Shown here: in pieces, positions 43,016 through 51,521 of the stretch
How positions within the stretch are numbered: the stretch's first letter is position 1
How the letters are laid out: each line of letters starts with the position of its first letter
Assembly (NCBI GenBank): GCA_012517355.1
Contig: JAAYVD010000057.1
Location: forward strand, 1-64,000
Direction of reading: 5' to 3'
Length of the DNA stretch: 64,000 bases
Source: Candidatus Rifleibacteriota bacterium
GTDB taxonomy: Bacteria; Muiribacteriota; Ozemobacteria; Ozemobacterales; Ozemobacteraceae
The notes under the pieces: generated by a model
What the model was told of the DNA's origin: nothing
The model's input: the letters and a program-made list of their open reading frames with translations, nothing else
Database searches by the model: none
Position numbers and translations under genes: made by a program

Positions 43016-44742
43016 TCCCCGTCCCCCTTCATGATGCCGAAGACGAACGATTCCTCGCGCAGCTCGGTGGGATTCTGCAGCGGCACCTCGAAGAACGGCG
43101 CCGCCTCGAGCTGGGCCAGGTAGGTGCCGGGCGACAGCAGCCGGCTGGGGTCGCGCCCCGCCTCGCGGGTGCGGGTCAACCAGTCGTTCGTGTAGAGGTC
43201 GCGCAGGGCCTCGTAGGGCTGGGCGGCCGTCGAGCGGCTGTCCCGCGACAGGCGCCGTTCCTGCCCGGGTTCGAGATCCTGCCCGTGCAGGATCTCCCCC
43301 TTGGGATCGCACAGCCAGAGACGCTTGATGCGCTTGCCGAACCCGTTCACCACCCCCAACCCGCCATCGGCCAGGGTTTTCGTGGACAACCGCTCGCGCC
43401 GGATCTCGCAGCGCCGCACCATGAGATGGGTGGGCACGCGCGCCGCCAGCCAGCCCTGGCCGAGGTGCAGGACATGCCCCCAGTCGATCTCGCGGCCGCG
43501 GGCGTTGCGGTTGTAGCGGTAGGTCGAGGCGCACAGGGTGACCTCGGTGTCGGGGGTGAACCGGAACCCGTCGCTGTAGGTCAGCGGCGAGTAGAAGCCC
43601 GCCCAGGCCAGGGTCGTGGCGCGGTGCGAGGTTTCGTCGAGCACGGTGAACGAGACCGTCTTGGCCGTGATGTTCCAGCCCTCGGCGAAGGCGGCGTAGC
43701 CGAAGATGACGGCGCAGGTCGCCAGGGAGAACAGCGGGATGGTCCAGAAGATCCAGATCTTCCGTTTCATCCGCGACAGGACCCAGAGATTGATCGGGCC
43801 GATGGCCAGCGTGAAAGCGAAGATCAGCAGGAACATCGCCCGCACCGGGATGGCCGTCCCCTCGGTGACGGGCAGCCGCCGGTTGGCCTCCTCCTCGCTG
43901 ATCTCGGTCGACCAGAAGTAGGCGCCTTCCTCCCAGGCCTTGCGGACCTCGTGCCACTGGTCGTCGGACATGTACTGCGGCTGCCCGCCCGGGAAGACGT
44001 GCCACCGGCCGAACCCCACCGCCCAGGTGCGCAGGCTGTCGCGAGGCGCCGGCGGCGCGGCCGACCAGGGCGCGGGAACCTCGCCGTCCCCGATCATCAG
44101 CAGGCTGCCCCCCGCCTCGACGTACCGCACCAGGGCCCCCTTCACCTCGGCGGGGGCCCCGCCGTACTCGCGGGCGGCCACGATCACGCCGTCGTAGCGG
44201 GTGTAGCTGAGCCAGGAGGTGGGCCATTTGCCCATCTGGGTGGCCGACTCGGTGACGTGCAGCTCGCGGGAATAGGACTCCTTGTCCTTGATGCCCAGCT
44301 TCTCCTCGATGACGTCGAGGTCGAGGCTGCGGTCCATGAACACCAGCGGGTTGCGGTCGCGGCGCAGGTAGGTCAGCGCCGAGCGGACGGGCAGGACGTT
44401 GGCCTGCAGCCGCCCGTCGATGGACACCTTGACCGAGTCACCGTCGAAAGCGAGACAGGGCTGGAACAGCGAGACGGAGACCTCCGCCCCGGGCCCGACG
44501 AACACCACGCGCCGGATCGTCTCGAGGTCGGAAGACCGGTTGACCGAGCCGTCGGGGCTGAACTCGAGGGTCACCTCGTGGCCCTGGGCCGCCGACCGGT
44601 TGACGATGATGAAGCGGTAGTCGAGATAGCCGTGCGTGGGGGTTTCGGAATACATCGGCTCGGCCTCGATCGACAGGTTGCCGAAGGTCTCGGCGGCGGC
44701 CGGCCGCAGGGAGGCGGCCAGCAGGAGGGCCAGCACCAGCAT
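43012..44742 (-). CDS. Membrane protein with GATase-like domain (MoxR operon)
   Basis: A predicted 576-residue exported membrane protein. A signal peptide (MLVLALLLAASLRPAAA) is followed by a beta-rich domain. A class I glutamine-amidotransferase-like fold (about 155-240, YDGVIVAAREYGGAPAEVK then LVRYVEAGGSLLMIGDGE) resembles that used by DUF4350-type proteins. Two membrane helices follow (about 285-325, including MFLLIFAFTLAIGPINLWVL and IWIFWTIPLFSLATCAVIFG), then a beta-rich C-terminus. The start is uncertain: the frame is open to an ATG at 44964 overlapping the moxR stop, but that extension would translate repeat copies E1/E2. I therefore use the ATG before the signal peptide, which lacks a clear ribosome-binding site. 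It is coupled to the ABC ATPase by ATGA. Confidence 0.72.
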   Translation of the reverse strand: MLVLALLLAASLRPAAAETFGNLSIEAEPMYSETPTHGYLDYRFIIVNRSAAQGHEVTLEFSPDGSVNRSSDLETIRRVVFVGPGAEVSVSLFQPCLAFDGDSVKVSIDGRLQANVLPVRSALTYLRRDRNPLVFMDRSLDLDVIEEKLGIKDKESYSRELHVTESATQMGKWPTSWLSYTRYDGVIVAAREYGGAPAEVKGALVRYVEAGGSLLMIGDGEVPAPWSAAPPAPRDSLRTWAVGFGRWHVFPGGQPQYMSDDQWHEVRKAWEEGAYFWSTEISEEEANRRLPVTEGTAIPVRAMFLLIFAFTLAIGPINLWVLSRMKRKIWIFWTIPLFSLATCAVIFGYAAFAEGWNITAKTVSFTVLDETSHRATTLAWAGFYSPLTYSDGFRFTPDTEVTLCASTYRYNRNARGREIDWGHVLHLGQGWLAARVPTHLMVRRCEIRRERLSTKTLADGGLGVVNGFGKRIKRLWLCDPKGEILHGQDLEPGQERRLSRDSRSTAAQPYEALRDLYTNDWLTRTREAGRDPSRLLSPGTYLAQLEAAPFFEVPLQNPTELREESFVFGIMKGDGE

Positions 44743-44793
44743 TGGCCACCGCCCCGGGAGGCGCGGCGAAGGCCGCGGGCTCGGCGGCGTCGC

Positions 44794-44947
44794 ACGAACC
44801 GGGCGTTTCGCCCCACCGGCCGTGGCGGCGAGGGGGTTCTTCCGGCCTCTTGCCGGTTGGCCCCCTTGCGGTGCGGGGAACGGGCGTTCCGCGCTGCCGG
44901 CCGTGGCGGCCAGGGGGCAGGTCTGATCCCGTGTCCGTCGGATCCCG

Positions 44948-44948
<1 letters not shown>
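44794..44948 (+). repeat. Dispersed hairpin repeat, tandem copies E1 and E2
   Basis: Two copies side by side: E1 at about 44794-44836 and E2 at about 44860-44948. Both hold GGGCGTTtCGC-type arms followed by CCGTGGCGGC and a G-run; E2 also keeps the CCCCCTTGCGGTGCG left arm and a CGTGTCCGTCGG tail. They lie between moxR and the GATase-fold gene and are in frame with an N-terminal extension of that gene. Confidence 0.65.
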
Positions 44949-46036
<1,088 letters not shown>

Positions 46037-46073
46037 GATGGGAATCGTGGGGTGAGCGGGACGGGCGCCCCGG

Positions 46074-47510
46074 TCACCGGCCTCCTTCCTGGCGTTGGAA
46101 ATACCGTTTGACGGTGGACTGGTGCTGGGGCAGGATCCGCTGGGTGTGGGCCGCCGCGGTGCCGTGGGCCCCCTCGGCGAAGCCGCCGGCGCCGACCGGT
46201 TCGAACCGGGTCTCGACGGCGGGGGCGCTCAGCCCGACCCCGATGGACTGGCTGTTGTCGAGGGCCGGCAGACGGGCGGGCGGCAGCGCCTCCTCCTTGA
46301 AGCCGACCCCGCCTTCCTCTGTCTTGCCGTTGAACCGCAGGGGGGCATCGCCCCGGCCCTGGCTGATGCCGCCCTTGCCGGTCTGGTTGCCGCCCGGCAG
46401 GTCGAGCAGGATGGCTTCCGAACCCGGGGAACCCTCTTTCCCTTCCTCGTCGAACACGATCATTCCCTTGTCCGGGTTGGGGCAGGAACCGGACCCGGCC
46501 TTCTTCTTCAGGGCCTCGAAGGTCTTCTTGTCGATCAGGCCGACCTTGCCCAGCTTGATCAGCTTGGCATCGAGGTTCATCTGCTGCTTGCCCAGCTTGT
46601 CGAGCAGCTGCTGGATCTGCTCGGGAGTGGCGCTTTCGTCGAGGGGGGTGACCATGTCGGGATCGTTGAACCCGGCCGGCATGCTGGCCGTGCCCGATGC
46701 CCCCTCCAGGCCGTCGAGGTTCTCGTTGAGGGCGCCGAGCCGGCTCTGGAAGGTGGACGAGGCGGGGTCTTCGAGCAGCCCCTCGGCCAGGGCCCCGGCT
46801 TCGGCGAGTTTCTGGTTGCGGTCGAGGGTCTTTTCGAGGGCCTGGCTGGTGACCTTGGCCAGCATCTCCTCGAGGTGGTCGAGCGCCTCGTAGGTCTTGG
46901 CGGGATCGTCGCTGGTGGCTTCTTTCATCAGGGCGCTCAGCTTCTCTTCCAATTTCTCGGCCTGGGTGGCGTCCAGAAGGTCCTCGTTCTTCAGGGCGTC
47001 GATCTTTTCCTGCAACCTCTCGCTCTCGGCCTGCAGGTCGAGGTGGCGCGGGCCGGAAGGTTTGACCATCTGCTGGGGAAGGGCGAACCCGAGGACGAGG
47101 TAGGCGGACGCCGCGGCGAAGACCAGCAGGCTGCGCCGGCTGTGCCAGGTGACGGGCGGTTCGACGGGCCGGTCCAGGCGGCCGGTCCAGGCGCCGATCG
47201 GTCCCTCGCCCGCCGCCATCAGCAGCCCGCCCGCCCGGTTTTCCCGGTCGAGCAGGGCCATCAGCGTCTGGTCGTCGGGCAGCCGTTGCCCGGCCTGCCA
47301 GGCCCCGAAAGCGAGAGCCATGAGCAACCCGGGAACCACCCAGGCCATGGAAGGATTGGCCACCCCCCACACGGAGCGGAAGACCAGGATCGCCGTCCCC
47401 CCGGTGAAGAACCAGAACGAAGCCGCCCACAGGGTGCTCTCGAGAAACAGGAGACCGTGCAGGCGCCGGCGGAACGAGTCTTGCAGTTGGAGGATGTGGG
47501 AGCGGTCCAT
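46074..47510 (-). CDS. Coiled-coil membrane protein heading the MoxR/VWA operon
   Basis: A 478-residue protein. Two N-terminal helices (about 26-45 and 53-71) and a third near 128-145 (SLLVFAAASAYLVLGFALPQ) are followed by a long charged coiled-coil region (about 155-320) and a Gly/Pro/Asn-rich tail. The arrangement recalls DUF4175-like proteins found beside MoxR/DUF58/VWA genes in some lineages, but I cannot assign a family with certainty. It has a GGAGAGG ribosome-binding site and a good promoter at 47531-47559, so it is the first gene of the nine-gene operon. Confidence 0.7.
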   Translation of the reverse strand: MDRSHILQLQDSFRRRLHGLLFLESTLWAASFWFFTGGTAILVFRSVWGVANPSMAWVVPGLLMALAFGAWQAGQRLPDDQTLMALLDRENRAGGLLMAAGEGPIGAWTGRLDRPVEPPVTWHSRRSLLVFAAASAYLVLGFALPQQMVKPSGPRHLDLQAESERLQEKIDALKNEDLLDATQAEKLEEKLSALMKEATSDDPAKTYEALDHLEEMLAKVTSQALEKTLDRNQKLAEAGALAEGLLEDPASSTFQSRLGALNENLDGLEGASGTASMPAGFNDPDMVTPLDESATPEQIQQLLDKLGKQQMNLDAKLIKLGKVGLIDKKTFEALKKKAGSGSCPNPDKGMIVFDEEGKEGSPGSEAILLDLPGGNQTGKGGISQGRGDAPLRFNGKTEEGGVGFKEEALPPARLPALDNSQSIGVGLSAPAVETRFEPVGAGGFAEGAHGTAAAHTQRILPQHQSTVKRYFQRQEGGR

Positions 47511-47530
47511 GTCCTCTCCAGGGATGGCCC

Positions 47531-47559
47531 ATTATCCCATCCCCAGGAGGGAAATACAA
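47531..47559 (-). promoter_or_regulatory. Sigma70-type promoter of the MoxR/VWA operon
   Basis: On the minus strand, -35 TTGTAT (47554-47559) and -10 GATAAT (47531-47536) are separated by 17 bases. The predicted start is near 47524 and the ATG of the coiled-coil gene is at 47510, leaving a short leader with a GGAGAGG ribosome-binding site. Confidence 0.65.
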
Positions 47560-47634
47560 CCGCACCGCCCCAGCCATCCAGCCCTGTCTGTCGACTTCCA
47601 CTCGGGAGACACCGGGCGGGAACAAGGGGCGCCG

Positions 47635-47670
47635 CGGATGGACGCGGATGGACGCGGATGGACGTGGACG
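47635..47670. repeat. GCGGATGGAC short tandem repeat
   Basis: About three copies of the 10-base unit GCGGATGGAC, then a degenerate GTGGACGAAGGCGGAC. Translated on the minus strand it gives an SIRVHPRPSAA-like string, a pattern I know from dispersed repeats mis-annotated as genes in environmental genomes. Confidence 0.6.
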
Positions 47671-47761
47671 AAGGCGGACAGGGATCAGCGGATTTCCATG
47701 GCATCCGCGGCCGGGTCTTGTTTGGCCTTGTCCAGGCCGGCTCGAGAAGGAGCGGATGCAC

Positions 47762-47790
47762 CGCGCCCCCGGCGGCGGGCCGGGGGCGCG
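47762..47790 (-). terminator. Hairpin after the lysine-rich regulator gene
   Basis: CGCGCCCCCGGC (47762-47773) pairs perfectly with GCCGGGGGCGCG (47779-47790) over a 5-base loop, 27 bases after the stop of the regulator gene. No T-tract follows, so it may be a Rho-assisted end or a transcript stabiliser. Confidence 0.45.
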
Positions 47791-47816
47791 GGAGGAGGGC
47801 TGAACGGGAGGGGGGA

Positions 47817-48455
47817 TCAGGTCAGGGAGTAGGCTTTGCCTTCGACCTTGACCCGGTCTTCCTTTTTCAGCAGGTTGATCACCTTGATGAGCTTCTGGTA
47901 GTTCTCGGCCCCGAGCTTCTTCGTCATCTGGACGAGGGTGGCTCCCGGGTGGTCCTTGAGGTAGTCGAGGACGGCGGCCGGTTTGACCGGAGGCGCTTTG
48001 CGTTCGGCGGCCACGCCGGGACCTTTCCGGATGCGGCGCTTGAGGTAATAGACCTCATGGGCGCAGTCGAGATCCTGCTTGTCGACCAGTTTGCCGAGCA
48101 TGACTTTGAGCAGCGAACGGCGGGCCCCGAAATGCTTGGCCAGGACGGACAGCTTGGCCCCATCGGTCTTGCCGTGGAGGAACTCGAAGACCTGCCGGGG
48201 CTGGGGAAGCTGCTGCCGGGCGGCGCGGATCTTGGCACGCTTGGCTTTCAGCTGGGCCTTGGCCCGGGCGGTCGGGGACATCGGCTTGCGACCGGGCTTC
48301 CGGCGCTTGGCCTTGGCCGCGGCCCGCCCCTTGCCGTTGGCTTTCCCGGCCTTGACCGAGGCTTTCCGGCCTTTGCCGCGGCTGACGATCTCGAGGCTGC
48401 CGTTGAGCAAACCGCGCAGGAGTCTCCGGACCGCGGTCAGGTCGATCTTTTCCAT
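47817..48455 (-). CDS. Lysine-rich DNA-binding-like protein with two winged-helix domains
   Basis: A 212-residue basic protein, probably a regulator or nucleoid protein. Residues about 25-75 are a histone H1-like run rich in Lys, Ala, Arg and Gly, with an AT-hook-like segment RKPGRKPMSP. Two helix-turn-helix/winged-helix-like domains follow: about 85-135 (FEFLHGKTDGAKLSVLAKHF) and about 160-212 (VLDYLKDHPGATLVQMTKKL, ending VEGKAYSLT). The pair look like repeats. AAAGGAG precedes the ATG. Upstream are a good promoter and an overlapping palindrome, which suggests autoregulation or control by another repressor. No family is recognised; the DNA-binding role is inference. Confidence 0.7.
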   Translation of the reverse strand: MEKIDLTAVRRLLRGLLNGSLEIVSRGKGRKASVKAGKANGKGRAAAKAKRRKPGRKPMSPTARAKAQLKAKRAKIRAARQQLPQPRQVFEFLHGKTDGAKLSVLAKHFGARRSLLKVMLGKLVDKQDLDCAHEVYYLKRRIRKGPGVAAERKAPPVKPAAVLDYLKDHPGATLVQMTKKLGAENYQKLIKVINLLKKEDRVKVEGKAYSLT

Positions 48456-48466
48456 CGTTCGCTCCT

Positions 48467-48488
48467 TTGTAAGTGGATTTACCTACAA
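48467..48488. promoter_or_regulatory. Operator-like palindrome at the regulator promoter
   Basis: The 22-base element has the half-sites TTGTAAGTGGA and TTGTAGGTAAA (the second on the other strand), which agree at 8 of 11 positions. It covers the predicted transcription start (about 48486) of the lysine-rich regulator gene, where a bound repressor would block transcription. Confidence 0.5.
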
Positions 48489-48492
48489 GGGC

Positions 48493-48521
48493 ACTCTACC
48501 GGAGAAGCACATTCCATGCAA
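48493..48521 (-). promoter_or_regulatory. Sigma70-type promoter of the regulator gene
   Basis: Minus strand: -35 TTGCAT (48516-48521), 17-base spacer, -10 TAGAGT (48493-48498). The argF promoter has the same -35 and a similar -10. Confidence 0.6.
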
Positions 48522-48579
48522 GCATTTTTCCAGCTTCGCCGACAATCGCGCGGAAGGCGATTTATCGAACCGATCTACG

Positions 48580-48615
48580 AAAAAAAACAAAAACCCGCGC
48601 CGCAAGCGGCGCGGG
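48580..48615 (-). terminator. Rho-independent terminator of argF
   Basis: CCCGCGCCGC (48594-48603) and GCGGCGCGGG (48606-48615) form a 10-bp stem with a 2-base loop. In the argF (minus) direction it is followed by a long T-rich tract (the A-rich run at 48580-48593). It lies just after the argF stop. Confidence 0.9.
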
Positions 48616-48629
48616 AATGAGGTTTGCGG

Positions 48630-49610
48630 TCAGCGGACGCCGAGCGTGGCGACCATCACGGCCTTGATGGTGTGCAGGCGGTTCTCGGCCTGATCGAAGA
48701 CCTTCGAGTGTTTGCTCTCGAAGACCTCGTCGGTCACCTCCATGGCCCCGACCTCGCGGGAGACCTCGGTGTCGTGGTTGTGGAAGGCCGGCAGGCAGTG
48801 CAGGAAGATCGGGCTTTCCTTGCCGGTGGCCTTCATCATCTTCATGGTGATCTGGTACGGCTTCAGCAGTTTGATGCGGGCGGCCATCTCGGCCTCCTCG
48901 CCCATGCTGGCCCAGACGTCGGTATACAGGACGTCGGCGCCCTTGACCCCCTTCTCGACATCCTCGGTCAGGGTGATGCGGGCCCCCGACTCCTTGGCAT
49001 ACCGTTCGGCGGCGTGGACCAGGTCCTTTTCGGGAAAAAGCGATCTGGGGGCGACGATGCGGAAATCCATGCCCATCTGCGCCGCGCCGATCATCAGGGT
49101 GTTGGCCATGTTGTTGCGGCCGTCGCCCAGGTAGGCGAACCCGATGTCCTTCAGCCGGCCGAAATTCTCGATGACGGTCTGGAAGTCGGCCAGCACCTGG
49201 GTCGGATGATACTTGTCGGTCAGTCCGTTCCAGACGGGGACGCCGGCGTATTTCGCCAGTTCCTCGACGGTCTCGTGCTTGAAGCCGCGGAACTGGATGC
49301 CGTCGAACATGCGGCCCAGGACCCGGGCGGTGTCCTTGACGGTCTCCTTCTTGCCGAGCTGGATGTCGCCCTTGCCCAGATACTCGGGGTGCGCCCCTTC
49401 GTCGACGCAGGCGACCACGAAGGCACACCGGGTGCGGGTGGAGGCCTTCTCGAAGATCAGGGCCACGTTCTTTCCCTCGAGGTTGCGGGGCTTGACGCCG
49501 GCCCGCTTCAGCCGCTTGAGGTCGGCCGACAGGTCGAGCAGGTACTGGATCTCCTCCGGGGTGAAGTCTTCCAGGCGCAGGAAATGCCGCCCATTCAGGT
49601 TGATGGCCAT
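48630..49610 (-). CDS. argF: Ornithine carbamoyltransferase
   Basis: Transfers the carbamoyl group from carbamoyl phosphate to ornithine, giving citrulline in arginine biosynthesis (or the reverse in catabolism). The 326 residues are of normal length. The carbamoyl-phosphate motif STRTR is at about 57-61, HPTQ at about 139-142 and the ornithine-binding/catalytic [12 protein letters not shown] further on. An AAGGGG ribosome-binding site precedes the ATG. It has its own promoter and a strong terminator, so it is a single-gene unit; no other arg gene is near. Assignment is secure. Confidence 0.96.
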   Translation of the reverse strand: MAINLNGRHFLRLEDFTPEEIQYLLDLSADLKRLKRAGVKPRNLEGKNVALIFEKASTRTRCAFVVACVDEGAHPEYLGKGDIQLGKKETVKDTARVLGRMFDGIQFRGFKHETVEELAKYAGVPVWNGLTDKYHPTQVLADFQTVIENFGRLKDIGFAYLGDGRNNMANTLMIGAAQMGMDFRIVAPRSLFPEKDLVHAAERYAKESGARITLTEDVEKGVKGADVLYTDVWASMGEEAEMAARIKLLKPYQITMKMMKATGKESPIFLHCLPAFHNHDTEVSREVGAMEVTDEVFESKHSKVFDQAENRLHTIKAVMVATLGVR

Positions 49611-49701
49611 GGGATTCCCCTTTCCTTACGGTTGACGTTGGTCCGGCCGGGCCGGCCCGGGGGGACAGACCCCCGCCGTGGCGCCCAGACGCCGGCTCCT
49701 T

Positions 49702-49731
49702 CATCTACCACGCGGGCCGCGCTTGATGCAA
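49702..49731 (-). promoter_or_regulatory. Sigma70-type promoter of argF
   Basis: Minus strand: -35 TTGCAT (49726-49731), 18-base spacer, -10 TAGATG (49702-49707). The predicted leader is about 85 bases, with a small GGGGG/CCCCC hairpin before the ribosome-binding site. It is divergent from the cupin promoter. Confidence 0.5.
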
Positions 49732-49784
49732 CCGCAGACCCCCGGGAATCCGGGTTCCAGCGGTCGGGGGCCGCCCCTTCCTCC

Positions 49785-49814
49785 TTGACAACCCCTCTGG
49801 GGTGCAGCTAGAAT
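49785..49814 (+). promoter_or_regulatory. Sigma70-type promoter of the cupin gene, apparently leaderless
   Basis: Consensus -35 TTGACA (49785-49790), an 18-base spacer and a -10 TAGAAT (49809-49814). The ATG at 49822 begins seven bases after the -10, where the transcript should start, and there is no ribosome-binding site. A leaderless mRNA is the simplest reading. Confidence 0.75.
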
Positions 49815-49821
49815 CCCTGCC

Positions 49822-50637
49822 ATGAAGACACCAAGACCGTCCCCCCTCACCCCTTTCCTTTCTGCACGGAACGCGGGCGCCGGCCGGCTGCTCGTTTTGG
49901 GTATCATCTTCTTCCTGCTCCTGGCCGGGACCGCCGCCGCCCGGTCGAAGAAGAAGGCCGCCGCCCCTGATTCCCACAACTTCTTCGCCTTCGCGGACGC
50001 CCACTACTACACCTCCCCCGACCAGCGCATCGGGGCCAAGCTGCTGATCGACCCCGCCCGGGTCGGGCCGACCCTGGCCACCCTGCAGCACCTGACCTAC
50101 CTGCCGGGGGCGCACGTCAAATCCCACCGGCATGTCTACGTCACCGAGGTCCTCTACGTCCTCAAGGGCAACCTGACCCTGCGCATCGGGACGGACGTCA
50201 AGGTGATGGGCCCCGACACCGCGGCCTACATTCCGCCGCAGACCTTCCACGAGTATCTCAACGAGGGCTCCGATGTCTGCCAGTTCCTGCAGTACTTCTC
50301 CCCCGGCGGCCCCGAAGAGGAATACCGGAACTGGGTCCGCCCCGAGGAGGCCGCGGCCAAGGCCGCCAAGGCCGCCAGCGACACGGCGGCCGTCCAGGAG
50401 AAGAACATCGTCCGCGGGCCCCTTCCCCCCATCCCCGGCAGTCCACTGCCCCGGCTCCAGCGCGTCGATGAAGAGACCCTGTCCCGGCCGGCCGGCGGTT
50501 CGTCCGCCGTCACCCTGGTGCGGCCCGCCCCCGTGGTGGCCGACGACCAGGCGCCCATTCCGGCCGCCTCCGGCCCGGGCTCGCTCGAGTTGAAGACCCG
50601 GTTCGAGAAGATCGAACCCGCCCTCAAGAAGCCGTGA
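49822..50637 (+). CDS. Exported cupin-domain protein
   Basis: A 271-residue protein with a signal/anchor helix at about 22-40 (RLLVLGIIFFLLLAGTAAA), preceded by a basic stretch. A single cupin domain covers about 65-165. The metal-binding motif is SHRHVYVTE (His102, His104, Glu109), with His143 in PPQTFHEY as the likely fourth ligand. A long Pro/Ala/Ser-rich, low-complexity C-terminal region of about 90 residues follows. Cupins range from enzymes to sugar- or metal-binding proteins; no substrate can be named. The promoter is close to consensus and the gene appears leaderless. It is divergent from argF. Repeat copy C lies after its stop. Confidence 0.8.
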   Translation: MKTPRPSPLTPFLSARNAGAGRLLVLGIIFFLLLAGTAAARSKKKAAAPDSHNFFAFADAHYYTSPDQRIGAKLLIDPARVGPTLATLQHLTYLPGAHVKSHRHVYVTEVLYVLKGNLTLRIGTDVKVMGPDTAAYIPPQTFHEYLNEGSDVCQFLQYFSPGGPEEEYRNWVRPEEAAAKAAKAASDTAAVQEKNIVRGPLPPIPGSPLPRLQRVDEETLSRPAGGSSAVTLVRPAPVVADDQAPIPAASGPGSLELKTRFEKIEPALKKP

Positions 50638-50730
50638 CCCGACCGGCACGACGTCGGAAGGGCTTCCCCTTTGCCGCCACGGAGGGCGGCGCGGAACGTC
50701 AGTTTCGCGCACCGCTTAGGGGCCGCCCCA
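50637..50730 (-). repeat. Dispersed hairpin repeat, copy C
   Basis: Same organisation as copy B: flank CCGGCACGACGTCGG, left arm CCCCTTTGC, core GCCGCCACGGAGGGC, inner arms GCGCGGAAC and GTTTCGCGC, and a decayed right outer arm (GCTTAGGGG). It lies between the cupin and TPR genes. Confidence 0.65.
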
Positions 50731-50743
50731 AAAGGACCAGCCG

Positions 50744-51502
50744 GTGACCGACGGGAAGCCTGCGTCGGGCTATTACAGCGAGGGCCTGCTCGAGGAACTC
50801 TGCGAGGAGAACCGCAAGAAGCTCGCCCAGGATCCCGGCAACCATCTGCTCCGCTGCAGCCTGGCCAACGCCCTGGCCCAGCTCGGCCGCCTCGACGAGG
50901 CCCTGTCGGAATACCGCCGGCTGATCGAGCAGCAGTCCACCCCCGAATACTGGAACAACTTCGGCAAGGCCCTGCTCAACGCGGGGCAGTACGAAGAGGC
51001 GATCGCCGCCTTCGGCGAGGTCCTGAAGGCGGGCTGCCGCTGGCCCGACGCCCATTTCCACCTGGCCCTGGCGTTCCACGCCACCGGCGCCCTGGAACAG
51101 GCCGACGAACAGCTGCGTGAGGCCATCGCCCTCAACCCCAAGTACCGCGAGGCCCTGAACGAGCGGGCCCAGCTGCTCGAGGCCCTGAACCGGCCGGCGG
51201 AGGCGCTGGTCGAGTACAAGAAGGTCATCGCCCTCTTCTTCGCCGAGTACCAGTCGCAGGATACCGACGCCTACAACTACGAGATCTCGGTGCTGTTCGA
51301 CAGCGCCGACCTGGTCGAGGAATCGATCCGGCAGCTGAAGCGGTTCGTCCAGAAATTCCCCGGGTTCGCCGATGCCTACTACAAGCTCGGCCAGGCCCTG
51401 GAGGCCAAGGGCCTGCAGAGCGAGGCGAAGCTGGCCTACCGGCGGGCCCTCGAGATCAACCCGCGCTACGAGATCGCCCGCCAGAGTTTCTGGAAACGCT
51501 GA
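50744..51502 (+). CDS. Cytoplasmic TPR protein preceding the type II secretion genes
   Basis: A 252-residue protein made almost wholly of tetratricopeptide repeats. Units are visible at about 30-62 (SLANALAQLGRLDEALSEYR), 68-98, 102-134 (HLALAFHATGALEQADEQLR), 136-168 and near the C-terminus (YYKLGQALEAKGLQSEAKLA). No signal peptide is present. The start is GTG, with AAAGGA upstream. It lies 19 bases before gspE and is co-directional, so it may be a scaffold for secretion-system assembly; that role is inference. Confidence 0.75.
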   Translation: MTDGKPASGYYSEGLLEELCEENRKKLAQDPGNHLLRCSLANALAQLGRLDEALSEYRRLIEQQSTPEYWNNFGKALLNAGQYEEAIAAFGEVLKAGCRWPDAHFHLALAFHATGALEQADEQLREAIALNPKYREALNERAQLLEALNRPAEALVEYKKVIALFFAEYQSQDTDAYNYEISVLFDSADLVEESIRQLKRFVQKFPGFADAYYKLGQALEAKGLQSEAKLAYRRALEINPRYEIARQSFWKR

Positions 51503-51521
51503 GGGAAGGCAGCCCACACCC

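Larger units (their letters stand above)
47511..47816. other. Intergenic region with promoter, tandem repeat and hairpin
   Basis: 306 bases between the regulator gene (ends at 47817) and the coiled-coil gene (starts at 47510). It carries the operon promoter (47531-47559), a short GCGGATGGAC tandem repeat (about 47635-47670) and a hairpin (47762-47790). No gene is supported. Confidence 0.65.
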
